A DNA stretch of 64,000 nucleotides from Paenibacillus lactis (GTDB lineage Bacteria; Bacillota; Bacilli; Paenibacillales; Paenibacillaceae). This document shows positions 34,466-42,694 of the stretch, piece by piece; position 1 is the stretch's first letter; the number at the start of each line of letters is the position of its first letter. Where the stretch lies: the NCBI RefSeq assembly GCF_017873605.1, contig NZ_JAGGKI010000024.1:1-64000 (forward strand), written 5' to 3'. The position numbers were made by a program, and so were the translations under genes. Below the pieces are notes generated by a model. That model did not search any database and was not told the origin of the DNA. It saw nothing but the letters and a program-made list of their open reading frames with translations.

Positions 34466-34492
34466 TGAAACTTTAGCAAACTTTTTGCCGTA
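34466..34492 (+). promoter_or_regulatory. SigW-like ECF promoter of nfeD-floT
   Basis: TGAAAC (34466-34471) and CGTA (34489-34492) are 17 bases apart, matching the SigW consensus. In B. subtilis yuaF-floT-yuaI is a known SigW operon. The same stretch also forms a TACGGCAAA/TTTGCCGTA inverted repeat (34453-34461/34484-34492). Confidence 0.65.
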
Positions 34493-34536
34493 TTACTTGT
34501 TATACACAGTGAGGGATTCGAGAGGGGGCAATCATC

Positions 34537-35070
34537 ATGGAAGCGTTATATTGGGGCTGTCTGATCGGAGGCATTCTGTTCGCCGTCGTCACCGTGCTGC
34601 TCGGAGATATTCTCAGCTCGGCGCTGGACGGTCTCCTGGACTTTTTGTCGGTTGATTTTTTTAATCCGGTTGTGATTGCAGGAGGAATCACCGTCTTCGG
34701 CGGAACCGGGATCATGCTGATGAAATATACGGACTTGGCGGCAGGAGCCCATATTACGCTGTCCATATTAGCGGCAATCGGGATCTCGATTATGGTCTAC
34801 TTCGGCTATGTCAAGCCGATGGAGAACAGCGAGAATTCCACGGGCTTCTCCATAAAGGAGCTGGTAGGGCGAATTGGTGTCGTTACGGTACCGCTGCCGG
34901 CCGAAGGCTTTGGTGAAGTCATGATCAAGGTAGGCGCAGGCAATACGACGCATATCGCTTCAAGCTTTGACCGCAGCGTCCTGCCCGCCGGGATCCGGGT
35001 CGTGGTCATCGACGTCGTTGATGGTGTCCTCCGTGTGTCCGAACTGGAAGAACGAAAAGGAGATGAATGA
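34537..35070 (+). CDS. yuaF: NfeD-like membrane protein (YuaF-like)
   Basis: A 177-residue partner of flotillin. Membrane segments are visible at about 5-25, 48-65 and 73-90, followed by a cytoplasmic or surface OB-fold domain from about 107 (ELVGRIGVVTVPLPAEGFGEVMI) ending in VVIDVVDGVLRVSEL. NfeD proteins without the ClpP-like protease domain associate with flotillins in membrane microdomains. GAGGGGG precedes the ATG, and the gene sits 5 bases before the flotillin start codon, so it is co-transcribed from the SigW-like promoter. Confidence 0.88.
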   Translation: MEALYWGCLIGGILFAVVTVLLGDILSSALDGLLDFLSVDFFNPVVIAGGITVFGGTGIMLMKYTDLAAGAHITLSILAAIGISIMVYFGYVKPMENSENSTGFSIKELVGRIGVVTVPLPAEGFGEVMIKVGAGNTTHIASSFDRSVLPAGIRVVVIDVVDGVLRVSELEERKGDE

Positions 35071-35074
35071 GAAC

Positions 35075-36595
35075 ATGCCAGAGTATTTGGTTATTCCGTC
35101 GATTGTTGTAGGTGTCCTGATCGTGCTGGGCCTTGCATTCTGGGCTCGCTACAAGACGGTCAGCCCGGATGAGGCGATGATCGTGACAGGATCTTTCCTC
35201 GGCAGCAAAAATATTTCGGAGGACGAATCCGGCCGCAAGATCAAAATCGTTCGAGGCGGCGGAGCGTTTATTCTGCCGGTATTTCAGCGGTCCGAGTTCG
35301 TTTCGCTGTTATCCCATAAGCTTGACGTGATGACGCCGGAAGTGTACACAGAGCAGGGCGTTCCTGTCATGGCTGACGGGGTTGCGATCATCAAGGTCGG
35401 CAGCTCCATTGAGGACGTGGCTACAGCTGCAGAGCAATTCATGGGCAAGCCGATTGAGGCGCTGAAGGGCGAAGCGCAAGAGGTGCTGGAAGGTCATCTG
35501 CGCGCGATCCTCGGTTCAATGACGGTTGAGGAAGTATACCGGAATCGTGACAAGTTCGCCCAGGAGGTTCAAGGGGTCGCTGCGAGAGACTTGAAGAAGA
35601 TGGGGCTGCAGATTGTTTCGTTCACGATCAAGGATGTGCGGGATAAGCACGGCTATCTGGAAGCGCTGGGTAAACCGCGGATCGCAACCGTAAAGCGGGA
35701 TGCGGAGATCGCCGAAGCGGAAGCCGTCCGGGATGCCCGGATTCAGAAGGCCCGCGCCGAAGAAGAAGGACAGAAGGCCGAGCTTCTGCGCGACACCAAT
35801 ATCGCCGAAGCCGAGAAGGAGAAGGAACTGAAGGTCGCCTCCTTTAAGAAGGAGCAGGATACGGCCAAGGCGGAAGCCGACCAGGCCTACCATATCCAGG
35901 AAGCTCGGGCGAAGCAGACGATGGTTGAGGAGCAGATGAAGGTTGAGCTCGTCCGCAAAGAGCGGGAAATCGATCTGCAGGAAAAAGAAATCATGGTTCG
36001 TCAGAAGCAGTACGATGCCGAAGTGAAGAAGAAGGCGGACGCGGACCGCTATGCGGTAGAGCAGGCTGCGGAAGCGGAGAAGGCGCGCAAAATGCGGGAA
36101 GCGGATGCAATCCAATACTCGATCGAAACACAGGCAAAGGCTTCGGCCGAGCAAAAGCGTCTGGACGGTCTTGCCGTCGCCGATGCCGAGCGCGCGAAAG
36201 GTACTGCCGAAGCGGAGGTTATCCGGCTGCGCGGTATTGCCGAGGCGGATGCGAAGGAAAAGCTGGCCGAGGCGTTCCAGAAGTTCGGCGAGGCTGCGGT
36301 GCTCGATATTATCGTGAAGATGCTGCCTGAGCTTGCAGGTAAAATTGCCCAGCCGATCTCTTCGATCGATAAGCTGACGGTTGTCGACACAGGGAAAGGC
36401 GAAGGCGCCGCTCGGGTGAGCAATTATGTAACGGAGCTGATGTCAACCGCGCCTGAAATGCTCAAGAGCGTATCGGGAATCGATGTGGAGGCGTTGATCC
36501 AAGGGCTTACGAAGAAGCCGGCCGAGGTCCAGAAGCCGGCTGCCATTGAACCAGAGCTTGTACCGGTTGAAGCGAGTGCAGCGAAGGAAGAGTAG
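35075..36595 (+). CDS. floT: Flotillin-like protein FloT
   Basis: A 506-residue scaffold of functional membrane microdomains. The N-terminus is a membrane hairpin (YLVIPSIVVGVLIVLGLAFW), followed by the SPFH/PHB domain to about 190 and a long Ala/Glu/Lys-rich coiled coil (EAEAVRDARIQKARAEEEGQ and similar repeats) to about 410, then a C-terminal oligomerisation part. ATG 35075 is chosen; ATG 35063 lies only 2 bases after GGAG. Its last codons (VPVEASAAKEE) form the first unit of a tandem repeat that continues past the stop codon. Confidence 0.93.
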   Translation: MPEYLVIPSIVVGVLIVLGLAFWARYKTVSPDEAMIVTGSFLGSKNISEDESGRKIKIVRGGGAFILPVFQRSEFVSLLSHKLDVMTPEVYTEQGVPVMADGVAIIKVGSSIEDVATAAEQFMGKPIEALKGEAQEVLEGHLRAILGSMTVEEVYRNRDKFAQEVQGVAARDLKKMGLQIVSFTIKDVRDKHGYLEALGKPRIATVKRDAEIAEAEAVRDARIQKARAEEEGQKAELLRDTNIAEAEKEKELKVASFKKEQDTAKAEADQAYHIQEARAKQTMVEEQMKVELVRKEREIDLQEKEIMVRQKQYDAEVKKKADADRYAVEQAAEAEKARKMREADAIQYSIETQAKASAEQKRLDGLAVADAERAKGTAEAEVIRLRGIAEADAKEKLAEAFQKFGEAAVLDIIVKMLPELAGKIAQPISSIDKLTVVDTGKGEGAARVSNYVTELMSTAPEMLKSVSGIDVEALIQGLTKKPAEVQKPAAIEPELVPVEASAAKEE

Positions 36596-36733
36596 AGCCG
36601 GACGGCTTGCCATTTGAAACGAATGCAGCATAGACCGTAGAGCTGTCAGCTGTCGGTTGAAGCGAATGCAGCATAGACAGTCAGCTTGCCGGTTAGAGCG
36701 TATGAACATAGACCGTAGAGCCGGCAGCCTGCC
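36562..36733. repeat. 43-bp tandem repeat copied from the floT 3' end
   Basis: The unit GGTTGAAGCGAATGCAGCAT recurs: in floT codons at about 36564, then in units beginning near 36612, 36655 and 36691. Units are 50, 43, 36 and 43 bases long and share (A)TAGACCGTAGAGC and CAGC(T/C)TGCC. Only the first is coding. Confidence 0.7.
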
Positions 36734-36781
36734 GCTGGAATCGTTCGAGATATGAAGGATGATGGGTTCATCCAGCGGCAG
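36729..36781. other. Inverted repeat downstream of floT
   Basis: Eleven-base perfect arms CTGCCGCTGGA/TCCAGCGGCAG around a 31-base loop, overlapping the end of the tandem array. There is no T run; it may end the floT transcript or protect its 3' end. Confidence 0.5.
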
Positions 36782-36938
36782 CCTGCTGGCAAGCCAGTTC
36801 TCTTTTCCCTGAATTGAATGCCGCTTGAGCAGGACCGGAGAGCCGTGATTATGGAGGCCATCGTATTCTTTTTTGCCGCAACCTCATATTTCTGATAAGA
36901 TATCCGAGTATACGCGTTTGATCAAAAGAGGTGCGAAT

Positions 36939-37790
36939 GTGAGCAGCTTACAAGTGGCTAAAGTTTTAAATAATAACGTAATCATAGCGATACATCCCCA
37001 GCATGGAGAGGTTGTCGTCATCGGCAAGGGAATCGGCTTCGGTCAGAAGAACAAGGACCGGATTCCGGTATCGGCCGTGGAGAAAATGTTCATTCTGACC
37101 AAGCCGGAGGAACAGGAGCAGTATAAGCAGCTGGTCCCGCATATCGATGAGAAGCTGATCGAGGCGATGAATGAGATTGTCACGCACGCCGAGAAAACGA
37201 GCGGTTCTTCCCTGAACGAGCATATTCACATTGCATTGACCGACCATATTGCTTTTGCAATCAAACGCCATGCCCAAGGACTGTATATTCATAATCCCTT
37301 TTTATATGAAACCCGTGAAATGTATCCGGAAGAATACAAAATGGCGGCGTATGCGGTTCGGACGATCCATGAGAAGCTTGGGGTCGATTTAGGGGAGGAA
37401 GAGATCGGATTCATTGCGCTGCATATTCACGGGGCGCTTACCAATCAGCATATATCGGAGGTTCGCAAGCATTCGGAGCTGATCGCCGATCTGGTACATA
37501 CCGTGGAGCAGCAGCTCGATTATGTCATTCCGAAGGATTCGCTTGATTATTCCCGGCTGTTAACGCATCTTCGGTTCGCTTTGGAACGGGTCCGCAGAGG
37601 GGAAGCGGTTCAGGAGGCGAGTGCGCTTGACGGTCTGCTCAAACGGGAGTACCCTGAGATTTATTCCTTGGCCTGGAAGCTGACAAAGATCATGGAGCGG
37701 CGTCTGAAGAAGCCGGTTTACCCGGCCGAGGCCGGATATTTGACGATTCACCTTCAACGTCTGGTACAGCGAAAGCAGCAGGATGAGTAA
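36939..37790 (+). CDS. glcT: PtsGHI operon antiterminator GlcT
   Basis: A 283-residue BglG/SacY-family RNA-binding antiterminator. Residues 1-55 are the CAT RNA-binding domain (VAKVLNNNVIIAI, then GKGIGFGQKNKD), followed by two PTS regulation domains with conserved histidines (HIHIALTDHIAFAIKRH, then FIALHIHGAL; LTHLRFALERVRRGE, then GYLTIHLQRL). PRD phosphorylation by the glucose permease and HPr would tune its activity. The start is GTG 36939, 7-8 bases after AAAGAGG. It lies directly upstream of ptsG, whose leader carries its RAT target. Confidence 0.93.
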   Translation: MSSLQVAKVLNNNVIIAIHPQHGEVVVIGKGIGFGQKNKDRIPVSAVEKMFILTKPEEQEQYKQLVPHIDEKLIEAMNEIVTHAEKTSGSSLNEHIHIALTDHIAFAIKRHAQGLYIHNPFLYETREMYPEEYKMAAYAVRTIHEKLGVDLGEEEIGFIALHIHGALTNQHISEVRKHSELIADLVHTVEQQLDYVIPKDSLDYSRLLTHLRFALERVRRGEAVQEASALDGLLKREYPEIYSLAWKLTKIMERRLKKPVYPAEAGYLTIHLQRLVQRKQQDE

Positions 37791-37825
37791 AAGTGAAGAT
37801 TTTATGAAGCCTTGGCAGTTGGTAG

Positions 37826-37854
37826 TTGCAACCGTGTACGAACGGTGATACAAT
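37826..37854 (+). promoter_or_regulatory. Promoter of ptsGHI
   Basis: TTGCAA (37826-37831), 17-base spacer, TACAAT (37849-37854). It lies just ahead of the RAT sequence. Confidence 0.65.
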
Positions 37855-37885
37855 ACGAACAGTTCATAAGTAAAACAGCAAAATC

Positions 37886-37914
37886 GACGTGTAACTGATT
37901 CGATCAGGCATGAG
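37886..37914 (+). promoter_or_regulatory. RAT antiterminator site in the ptsG leader
   Basis: GTAACTGATTCGATCAGGCA closely resembles the ribonucleic antiterminator hairpin bound by BglG/LicT/GlcT proteins, with a CTGAT/ATCAG stem. Its 3' part (AGGCATGAG) is also the start of the terminator, so the two structures exclude each other. Confidence 0.85.
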
Positions 37915-38010
37915 GATTGCAGGAATTTGGTTGTTATTACCCATTTTCGGGTAATCTAATCCATAGGATTAGAGACCAACCGGTTCCCGTAATTGCTCAT
38001 GCCTTTTTTT
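37907..38010 (+). terminator. Leader terminator controlled by GlcT
   Basis: Outer arms GGCATGAGGATTGC... and ...AATTGCTCATGCC close a long structure, with TTTTTTT after 38002. Inside are two smaller hairpins, ATTACCC-ATTTTC-GGGTAAT (37936-37955) and CTAATCC-ATA-GGATTAG (37956-37972), giving a branched terminator. Confidence 0.85.
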
Positions 38011-38078
38011 GTTGTTTTATGCTTGCAACACCATTTCACACATTTGTGACAACAACTAGATAGAGGGTGAGAATCGTC

Positions 38079-40181
38079 ATGTTTAAACGGCTTTTCGGCG
38101 TTTTGCAAAGAGTCGGTAAAGCGCTGATGCTGCCCGTAGCCATCCTTCCGGCTGCCGGTCTGCTGCTCGGACTGGGCAATATGCTCGTCAATGAGGATTT
38201 CCTCAAGTATGCGCCTTGGCTTGATGCCGCCTGGGTACAAGCAGCTGCGACCATCATGATGAACGCAGGACAGATCGTGTTTACGAATCTGCCGCTGCTG
38301 TTCGCGGTAGGCGTAGCCGTCGGCTTGGCCGGAGGCGAAGGTGTAGCGGGTCTTGCTGCGATTATCGGGTATCTGGTCATGAACGTAACGATGGGAAGCG
38401 TCATCGGCGTAACCCCTTCCATGATCGGCACCAATTACGAGTATGCCAGTGTGTTAGGCATCCCGACATTAGCCACCGGGGTGTTCGGCGGAATTATCGT
38501 CGGCATACTTGCTGCCAGCATGTACCGAAGATTTTTCAATATGGAGCTTCCGTCCTATCTGGGCTTCTTCGCCGGGAAACGGTTTGTTCCGATTATGACG
38601 GCTGCGACTTCGCTATTGCTTGGTTTATTGATGGTCGTGATCTGGCCGCCGATCCAGTCTGCGCTTAACACCGCATCCCATTTCATGCTGGAACAAAATT
38701 TGACGCTGTCCGCATTCGTATTCGGCGTCGTGGAACGCGGATTGATTCCGTTCGGTCTGCACCACATCTTCTATTCCCCATTCTGGTTTGAATTCGGGGA
38801 ATACTTTAATCAGGCAGGTCAAATGGTACGCGGTGATCAAAATATATTCATGGCCCAGCTGCGGGACGGCGTGGAATTTACGGCCGGTACGTTCATGACC
38901 GGTAAGTTCCCGTTCATGATGTTCGGTTTGCCTGCTGCCGCGCTGGCCATCTATCACGAGGCAAGACCGGAGCACAAGAAATATGTCGCCGGCATTATGG
39001 GCTCGGCTGCCCTGACCTCGTTCCTGACAGGAATCACGGAGCCGCTTGAGTTCTCCTTCCTGTTCGTGGCGCCGCTGCTGTTCGCTGTCCATGCGCTGTT
39101 CGCCGGACTGTCCTTCATGACGATGCATATTCTGGGCACGAAGATCGGCATGACCTTCTCCGGGGGGCTTATCGATTACATGATCTTCGGCGTCATCCCG
39201 AACCGGACACCGTGGTGGAATGTGCTGATCGTCGGCGCGATCCTGGCGGTCATCTACTATTTCGGCTTCCGATTCGTGATCCGGAAATTTAATCTGAAGA
39301 CGCCTGGCCGCGAAGATGCCGCGGCTGCGACAGACTCGGGCTCGAAAGCTTCGGGAAGCAGCAAGGACGAGCTGCCGTCCAATATTCTGACCGCACTCGG
39401 CGGACAGACGAATATCGCTCATCTGGATGCTTGCATTACCCGGCTTCGGGTGGAAGTCAAAGACAAGGGCAATGTCGATAAAGCCAGATTGAAGCAGCTC
39501 GGAGCATCCGGAGTGCTTGAGGTCGGCAACAATATCCAGGCGATCTTCGGAACCCGTTCCGATACGATTAAATCGCAGATCCAGGATATTATTTCCGGGA
39601 AAGCAGCTCCAACTGAAACAACCTCTGCCACGGCGGGTTCGCCTGGGGAGGACGCACCGGTTCAACCAGTCGTCTCGAATGAGCAGGCCGGTGATACGGA
39701 TGCAGCGGAAGGGACGCTTGTCTCGGAGCAGATCGTGTCTCCGGTAGACGGCGAGCTGATGGATATATCCCATGTGCCGGATCCGGTCTTTTCGGAGCGC
39801 ATGACAGGCGATGGATTCGCCGTTGTGCCACATAACGGAACCATCGCTTCGCCGGTCAACGGCAAAGTGTTTAACGTATTCCCGAGCAAGCATGCGGTCG
39901 GCATCATGTCGGACGGCGGCAAGGAAGTGCTCGTCCATATCGGCGTAAATACGGTGAAGCTGAAGGGACAAGGATTTACCGTGCTTGTCGAGGAAGGCGA
40001 TGCTGTAACCGCAGGACAGCCGATCATGCAGGTCGATCTGGAGTATGTGAAGGAGAATGCGAAATCCATCATTTCTCCGATCATCTTCTCGAATCTGCCG
40101 GAAGGCGCAGCGGTTAAGCTGAACAAAACCGGTGATGTAAAGAGCGGCGAAGAGGCCATCATCACGATCACCAAGGGGTAA
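38079..40181 (+). CDS. ptsG: PTS glucose transporter EIICBA
   Basis: Imports and phosphorylates glucose. The 700-residue protein holds the EIIC membrane domain (about 1-405; start FKRLFGVLQRVGKALMLPVA, sugar site GITEPLEFSFLF), EIIB with the phospho-cysteine in LDACITRLRVE near 452, a Ser/Thr/Glu-rich linker at about 508-550, and EIIA with the phospho-histidine in VLVHIGVNTVKL near 620. ATG 38079 follows AGAGGGTGA; GTG 38067 overlaps that site. It is the first gene of ptsGHI, switched on when GlcT blocks the leader terminator. Confidence 0.96.
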   Translation: MFKRLFGVLQRVGKALMLPVAILPAAGLLLGLGNMLVNEDFLKYAPWLDAAWVQAAATIMMNAGQIVFTNLPLLFAVGVAVGLAGGEGVAGLAAIIGYLVMNVTMGSVIGVTPSMIGTNYEYASVLGIPTLATGVFGGIIVGILAASMYRRFFNMELPSYLGFFAGKRFVPIMTAATSLLLGLLMVVIWPPIQSALNTASHFMLEQNLTLSAFVFGVVERGLIPFGLHHIFYSPFWFEFGEYFNQAGQMVRGDQNIFMAQLRDGVEFTAGTFMTGKFPFMMFGLPAAALAIYHEARPEHKKYVAGIMGSAALTSFLTGITEPLEFSFLFVAPLLFAVHALFAGLSFMTMHILGTKIGMTFSGGLIDYMIFGVIPNRTPWWNVLIVGAILAVIYYFGFRFVIRKFNLKTPGREDAAAATDSGSKASGSSKDELPSNILTALGGQTNIAHLDACITRLRVEVKDKGNVDKARLKQLGASGVLEVGNNIQAIFGTRSDTIKSQIQDIISGKAAPTETTSATAGSPGEDAPVQPVVSNEQAGDTDAAEGTLVSEQIVSPVDGELMDISHVPDPVFSERMTGDGFAVVPHNGTIASPVNGKVFNVFPSKHAVGIMSDGGKEVLVHIGVNTVKLKGQGFTVLVEEGDAVTAGQPIMQVDLEYVKENAKSIISPIIFSNLPEGAAVKLNKTGDVKSGEEAIITITKG

Positions 40182-40259
40182 ACTTCTTTGAATGAGCAGG
40201 CTTATGCTATGCTAGAAATAACCTAAATTATAAAAACCGAAGAAAGTAGGATGATGAAC

Positions 40260-40535
40260 ATGCAACAAACTTTCAGAATTATCGACGAAGACGGAATCCA
40301 TGCACGCCCTGCAACAGCGCTGGTTAACACAGCCAACAAATTCCAGGACACGAATTCTTTCGCGGAATCCAACGGCAAGAAAGTGACGTTGAAATCCATT
40401 CTTGGCGTGCTGTCCCTCGGTCTTGAGCAAGGTGATACGCTGACGCTGATTACTGAAGGCGGCAACGAGAGCGAAGCGCTTCAAGCGCTCCAAGAAGTCA
40501 TGATCAACGAAGGGCTAGGGGAACTTCATGAATAA
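40260..40535 (+). CDS. ptsH: Phosphocarrier protein HPr
   Basis: A 91-residue phosphocarrier between EI and EIIA. The catalytic histidine is H14 in DGIHARPAT. The regulatory serine S46 in VTLKSILGVLSLG is intact, so HPr kinase control and CcpA-dependent catabolite repression are expected. ATG 40260 gives the family N-terminus with AGTAGG upstream; ATGs at 40251 and 40254 overlap that site. Its stop codon overlaps ptsI by 8 bases. Confidence 0.96.
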   Translation: MQQTFRIIDEDGIHARPATALVNTANKFQDTNSFAESNGKKVTLKSILGVLSLGLEQGDTLTLITEGGNESEALQALQEVMINEGLGELHE

Positions 40536-42249
40536 TCTGAAAGGAATCGCGGCATCGGCTGGTATTGCGATTGCCCGGGCTTTCATCCTCGAGCATCCTG
40601 ATTATTCGATCAGCCAAAAGCAGGTGACGGACGTAGATGCCGAGCTTGCGAAGCTCGATGCCGCTTTGGCTCAGTCCCAGACTGAGCTGGAAGCGATCAA
40701 GGCCCGGACGCTTCAGGAGCTTGGTGAGAAGAAGGCTGAGATTTTCGAATCTCACCTTCTCATTCTGAACGACCCGGAGCTGATCGATCCGGTTAAGGAG
40801 AAAATCAAGTCCGAATCGGTTAATGCAGAATTTGCGTTAAACGAAACGGCAACTCAGTTCATCCAGATGTTCGAGAACATGAAGAGCGCTTATTTGCAGG
40901 AACGGGCTGCCGACATGCGTGACGTGACGAAGCGCATCCTGAAGCATTTGCTCGGGCTGAATTATGTCAGCCCTTCGGAAATCAGCGAGGAAGTGATTGT
41001 CGTTGCCGAGGATTTGACGCCTTCGGATACGGCGCAGCTGAACCGCAAGTACGTGAAGGGCTTTACGACGAACATCGGCGGCCGGACCTCGCATTCGGCC
41101 ATCATGGCCCGGTCGCTTGAAATCCCGGCCGTTGTCGGAACGAAGAATGTGCTGTCCTCGGTTCAGAGCGGCGACCTCATGATCGTTGACGGCCTGGAAG
41201 GCGATGTCATCATCAATCCAACCGAAGCGATCGTTGCCCAATATCGCGCCAAGCAAGAGGCTTATGCGAAGCAGGTAGAGGAGTGGAAGAAGCTTCGCAC
41301 CGAGCCGACCGTATCGAAGGACGGCGTGCATGTTGAGCTGGCAGCCAACATCGGTACGCCTAACGACGTGGCCGGCGTATTGGATAACGGTGGCGAAGCG
41401 GTCGGCCTGTACCGTACAGAGTTTCTGTATATGGGCAGAGACAAGCTGCCTTCCGAAGAAATTCAATATGTCGCGTACAAGTCGGTCCTGGAGAAAATGG
41501 AAGGCAAGCCGGTTGTCGTCCGTACGCTGGATATCGGCGGCGACAAGGAGCTCCCTTACCTTGATTTGCCGAAGGAAATGAATCCGTTCCTCGGTTTCCG
41601 TGCGGTTCGCCTGTGCCTTGACCGCCAGGATATATTCAGAACGCAGCTGCGGGCGCTGCTTCGCGCCAGCGTTCACGGCAACCTGCGCATCATGTTCCCG
41701 ATGATTGCTACGCTCGGCGAATTCCGGGAAGCCAAAGCCGTTCTTGAAGAAGAGAAGGCGAAGCTGGAGGCGGAAGGAATCCAGGTTGCGAGCAATATCC
41801 AGCTGGGGATTATGGTCGAAATTCCGTCAACGGCTGTTCTGGCTGACCAATTTGCCAAGGAAGTGGATTTCTTCAGCATCGGCACCAATGATCTGATTCA
41901 ATATACGATGGCGGCGGATCGTATGAACGAACGCGTATCCTATCTGTATCAGCCGTACAATCCGGCGATTCTTCGCCTGATTAAAATGGTCATTGACGCT
42001 GCCCACCGCGAAGGCCGCTGGGTCGGTATGTGCGGCGAAATGGCCGGCGATTCAACGGCGATTCCGATTTTGCTCGGACTGGGGCTGGATGAGTTCAGCA
42101 TGAGCGCAACCTCGATCCTTCCGGCACGCAGCCAGATCAGCAAGCTGTCCCGCGCCGAGATGCAGACGCTTGCAGCGAAAGCGCTGGAGATGGGAACCGC
42201 GGAGGAAGTGGTCGAGCTGGTTCGTGCGATCGACGCTGCGAACGCGTAA
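40528..42249 (+). CDS. ptsI: PTS enzyme I (phosphoenolpyruvate-protein phosphotransferase)
   Basis: Transfers phosphate from PEP to HPr. The 573 residues include the HPr-binding helical part (about 25-145), the phospho-histidine H189 in GGRTSHSAIMARS, and the C-terminal PEP barrel with FRTQLRALLRAS, GTNDLIQYTMAADR and the cysteine in GMCGEMAGD near 502. The ATG overlaps the end of ptsH by 8 bases, so translation is coupled. Confidence 0.97.
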   Translation: MNNLKGIAASAGIAIARAFILEHPDYSISQKQVTDVDAELAKLDAALAQSQTELEAIKARTLQELGEKKAEIFESHLLILNDPELIDPVKEKIKSESVNAEFALNETATQFIQMFENMKSAYLQERAADMRDVTKRILKHLLGLNYVSPSEISEEVIVVAEDLTPSDTAQLNRKYVKGFTTNIGGRTSHSAIMARSLEIPAVVGTKNVLSSVQSGDLMIVDGLEGDVIINPTEAIVAQYRAKQEAYAKQVEEWKKLRTEPTVSKDGVHVELAANIGTPNDVAGVLDNGGEAVGLYRTEFLYMGRDKLPSEEIQYVAYKSVLEKMEGKPVVVRTLDIGGDKELPYLDLPKEMNPFLGFRAVRLCLDRQDIFRTQLRALLRASVHGNLRIMFPMIATLGEFREAKAVLEEEKAKLEAEGIQVASNIQLGIMVEIPSTAVLADQFAKEVDFFSIGTNDLIQYTMAADRMNERVSYLYQPYNPAILRLIKMVIDAAHREGRWVGMCGEMAGDSTAIPILLGLGLDEFSMSATSILPARSQISKLSRAEMQTLAAKALEMGTAEEVVELVRAIDAANA

Positions 42250-42348
42250 TTCATCAAAGCTATTCGTTTTGCGCCATTAACTGGGTCATAACTTGATATT
42301 CCCAAGGGAATCTTGAACATCTTTTTCCAAGTAAATGATGAATTGACG

Positions 42349-42380
42349 GCATCTGTCCACCCGGACAGATGCTATTTTTT
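42349..42380 (+). terminator. Terminator of ptsGHI
   Basis: GCATCTGTCC/GGACAGATGC with a 4-base loop, followed by TATTTTTT. Confidence 0.9.
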
Positions 42381-42500
42381 ATCTTGTGGCAGAATTAAAA
42401 GATGCTATTGCTGATCTCTCCGAATAAGTTTAACAGCTTCGATTGATGACCGAAATTTTCATTTTCATTTGGTTCCGGCTGCATTCTCGCAGAAAAAAGA

Positions 42501-42529
42501 AAGACACCAGGCAAATTTGCTTGTATAAT
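42501..42529 (+). promoter_or_regulatory. Putative pullulanase promoter
   Basis: TATAAT at 42524-42529 with a partial -35 AAGACA 17 bases upstream. The remaining gap 42381-42500 shows no gene. Confidence 0.5.
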
Positions 42530-42597
42530 AGCCTAAAAAATATGGGGATTTGGCATGAACCCAAACCAAATGAAGGCTTTTGACATATATTGATATA

Positions 42598-42612
42598 TGA
42601 AAGCGTTTTACA
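42598..42612 (+). promoter_or_regulatory. cre-like site upstream of pulA
   Basis: TGAAAGCGTTTTACA matches the left half of the CcpA site well (TGAAAGCG), but the right half is shifted by one base. It lies downstream of the promoter, where CcpA would act as a roadblock. Confidence 0.4.
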
Positions 42613-42635
42613 TTCAAATGCTGGAGGTCTGTCTC

Positions 42636-42686
42636 ATGATTCAGGTGCCCATACTGGATGCGAATCTACTTTTAAAGCGACGGTGA
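42636..42686 (+). CDS. Possible 16-codon leader peptide before pulA
   Basis: ATG 42636 has a strong GGAGG 8 bases upstream and reads MIQVPILDANLLLKRR, then TGA at 42684-42686. The stop lies inside the ribosome binding site of pulA (GGTGAGG), 8 bases before its ATG. It could couple translation, or be the remains of a longer N-terminus in another frame. Confidence 0.35.
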   Translation: MIQVPILDANLLLKRR

Positions 42687-42694
42687 GGATGAAT

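Noticed and set aside
38625..39971. 448-residue open frame on minus inside ptsG
   Set aside because: Antisense shadow; composition (His, Arg, Asp rich) is typical of reverse-frame reading.
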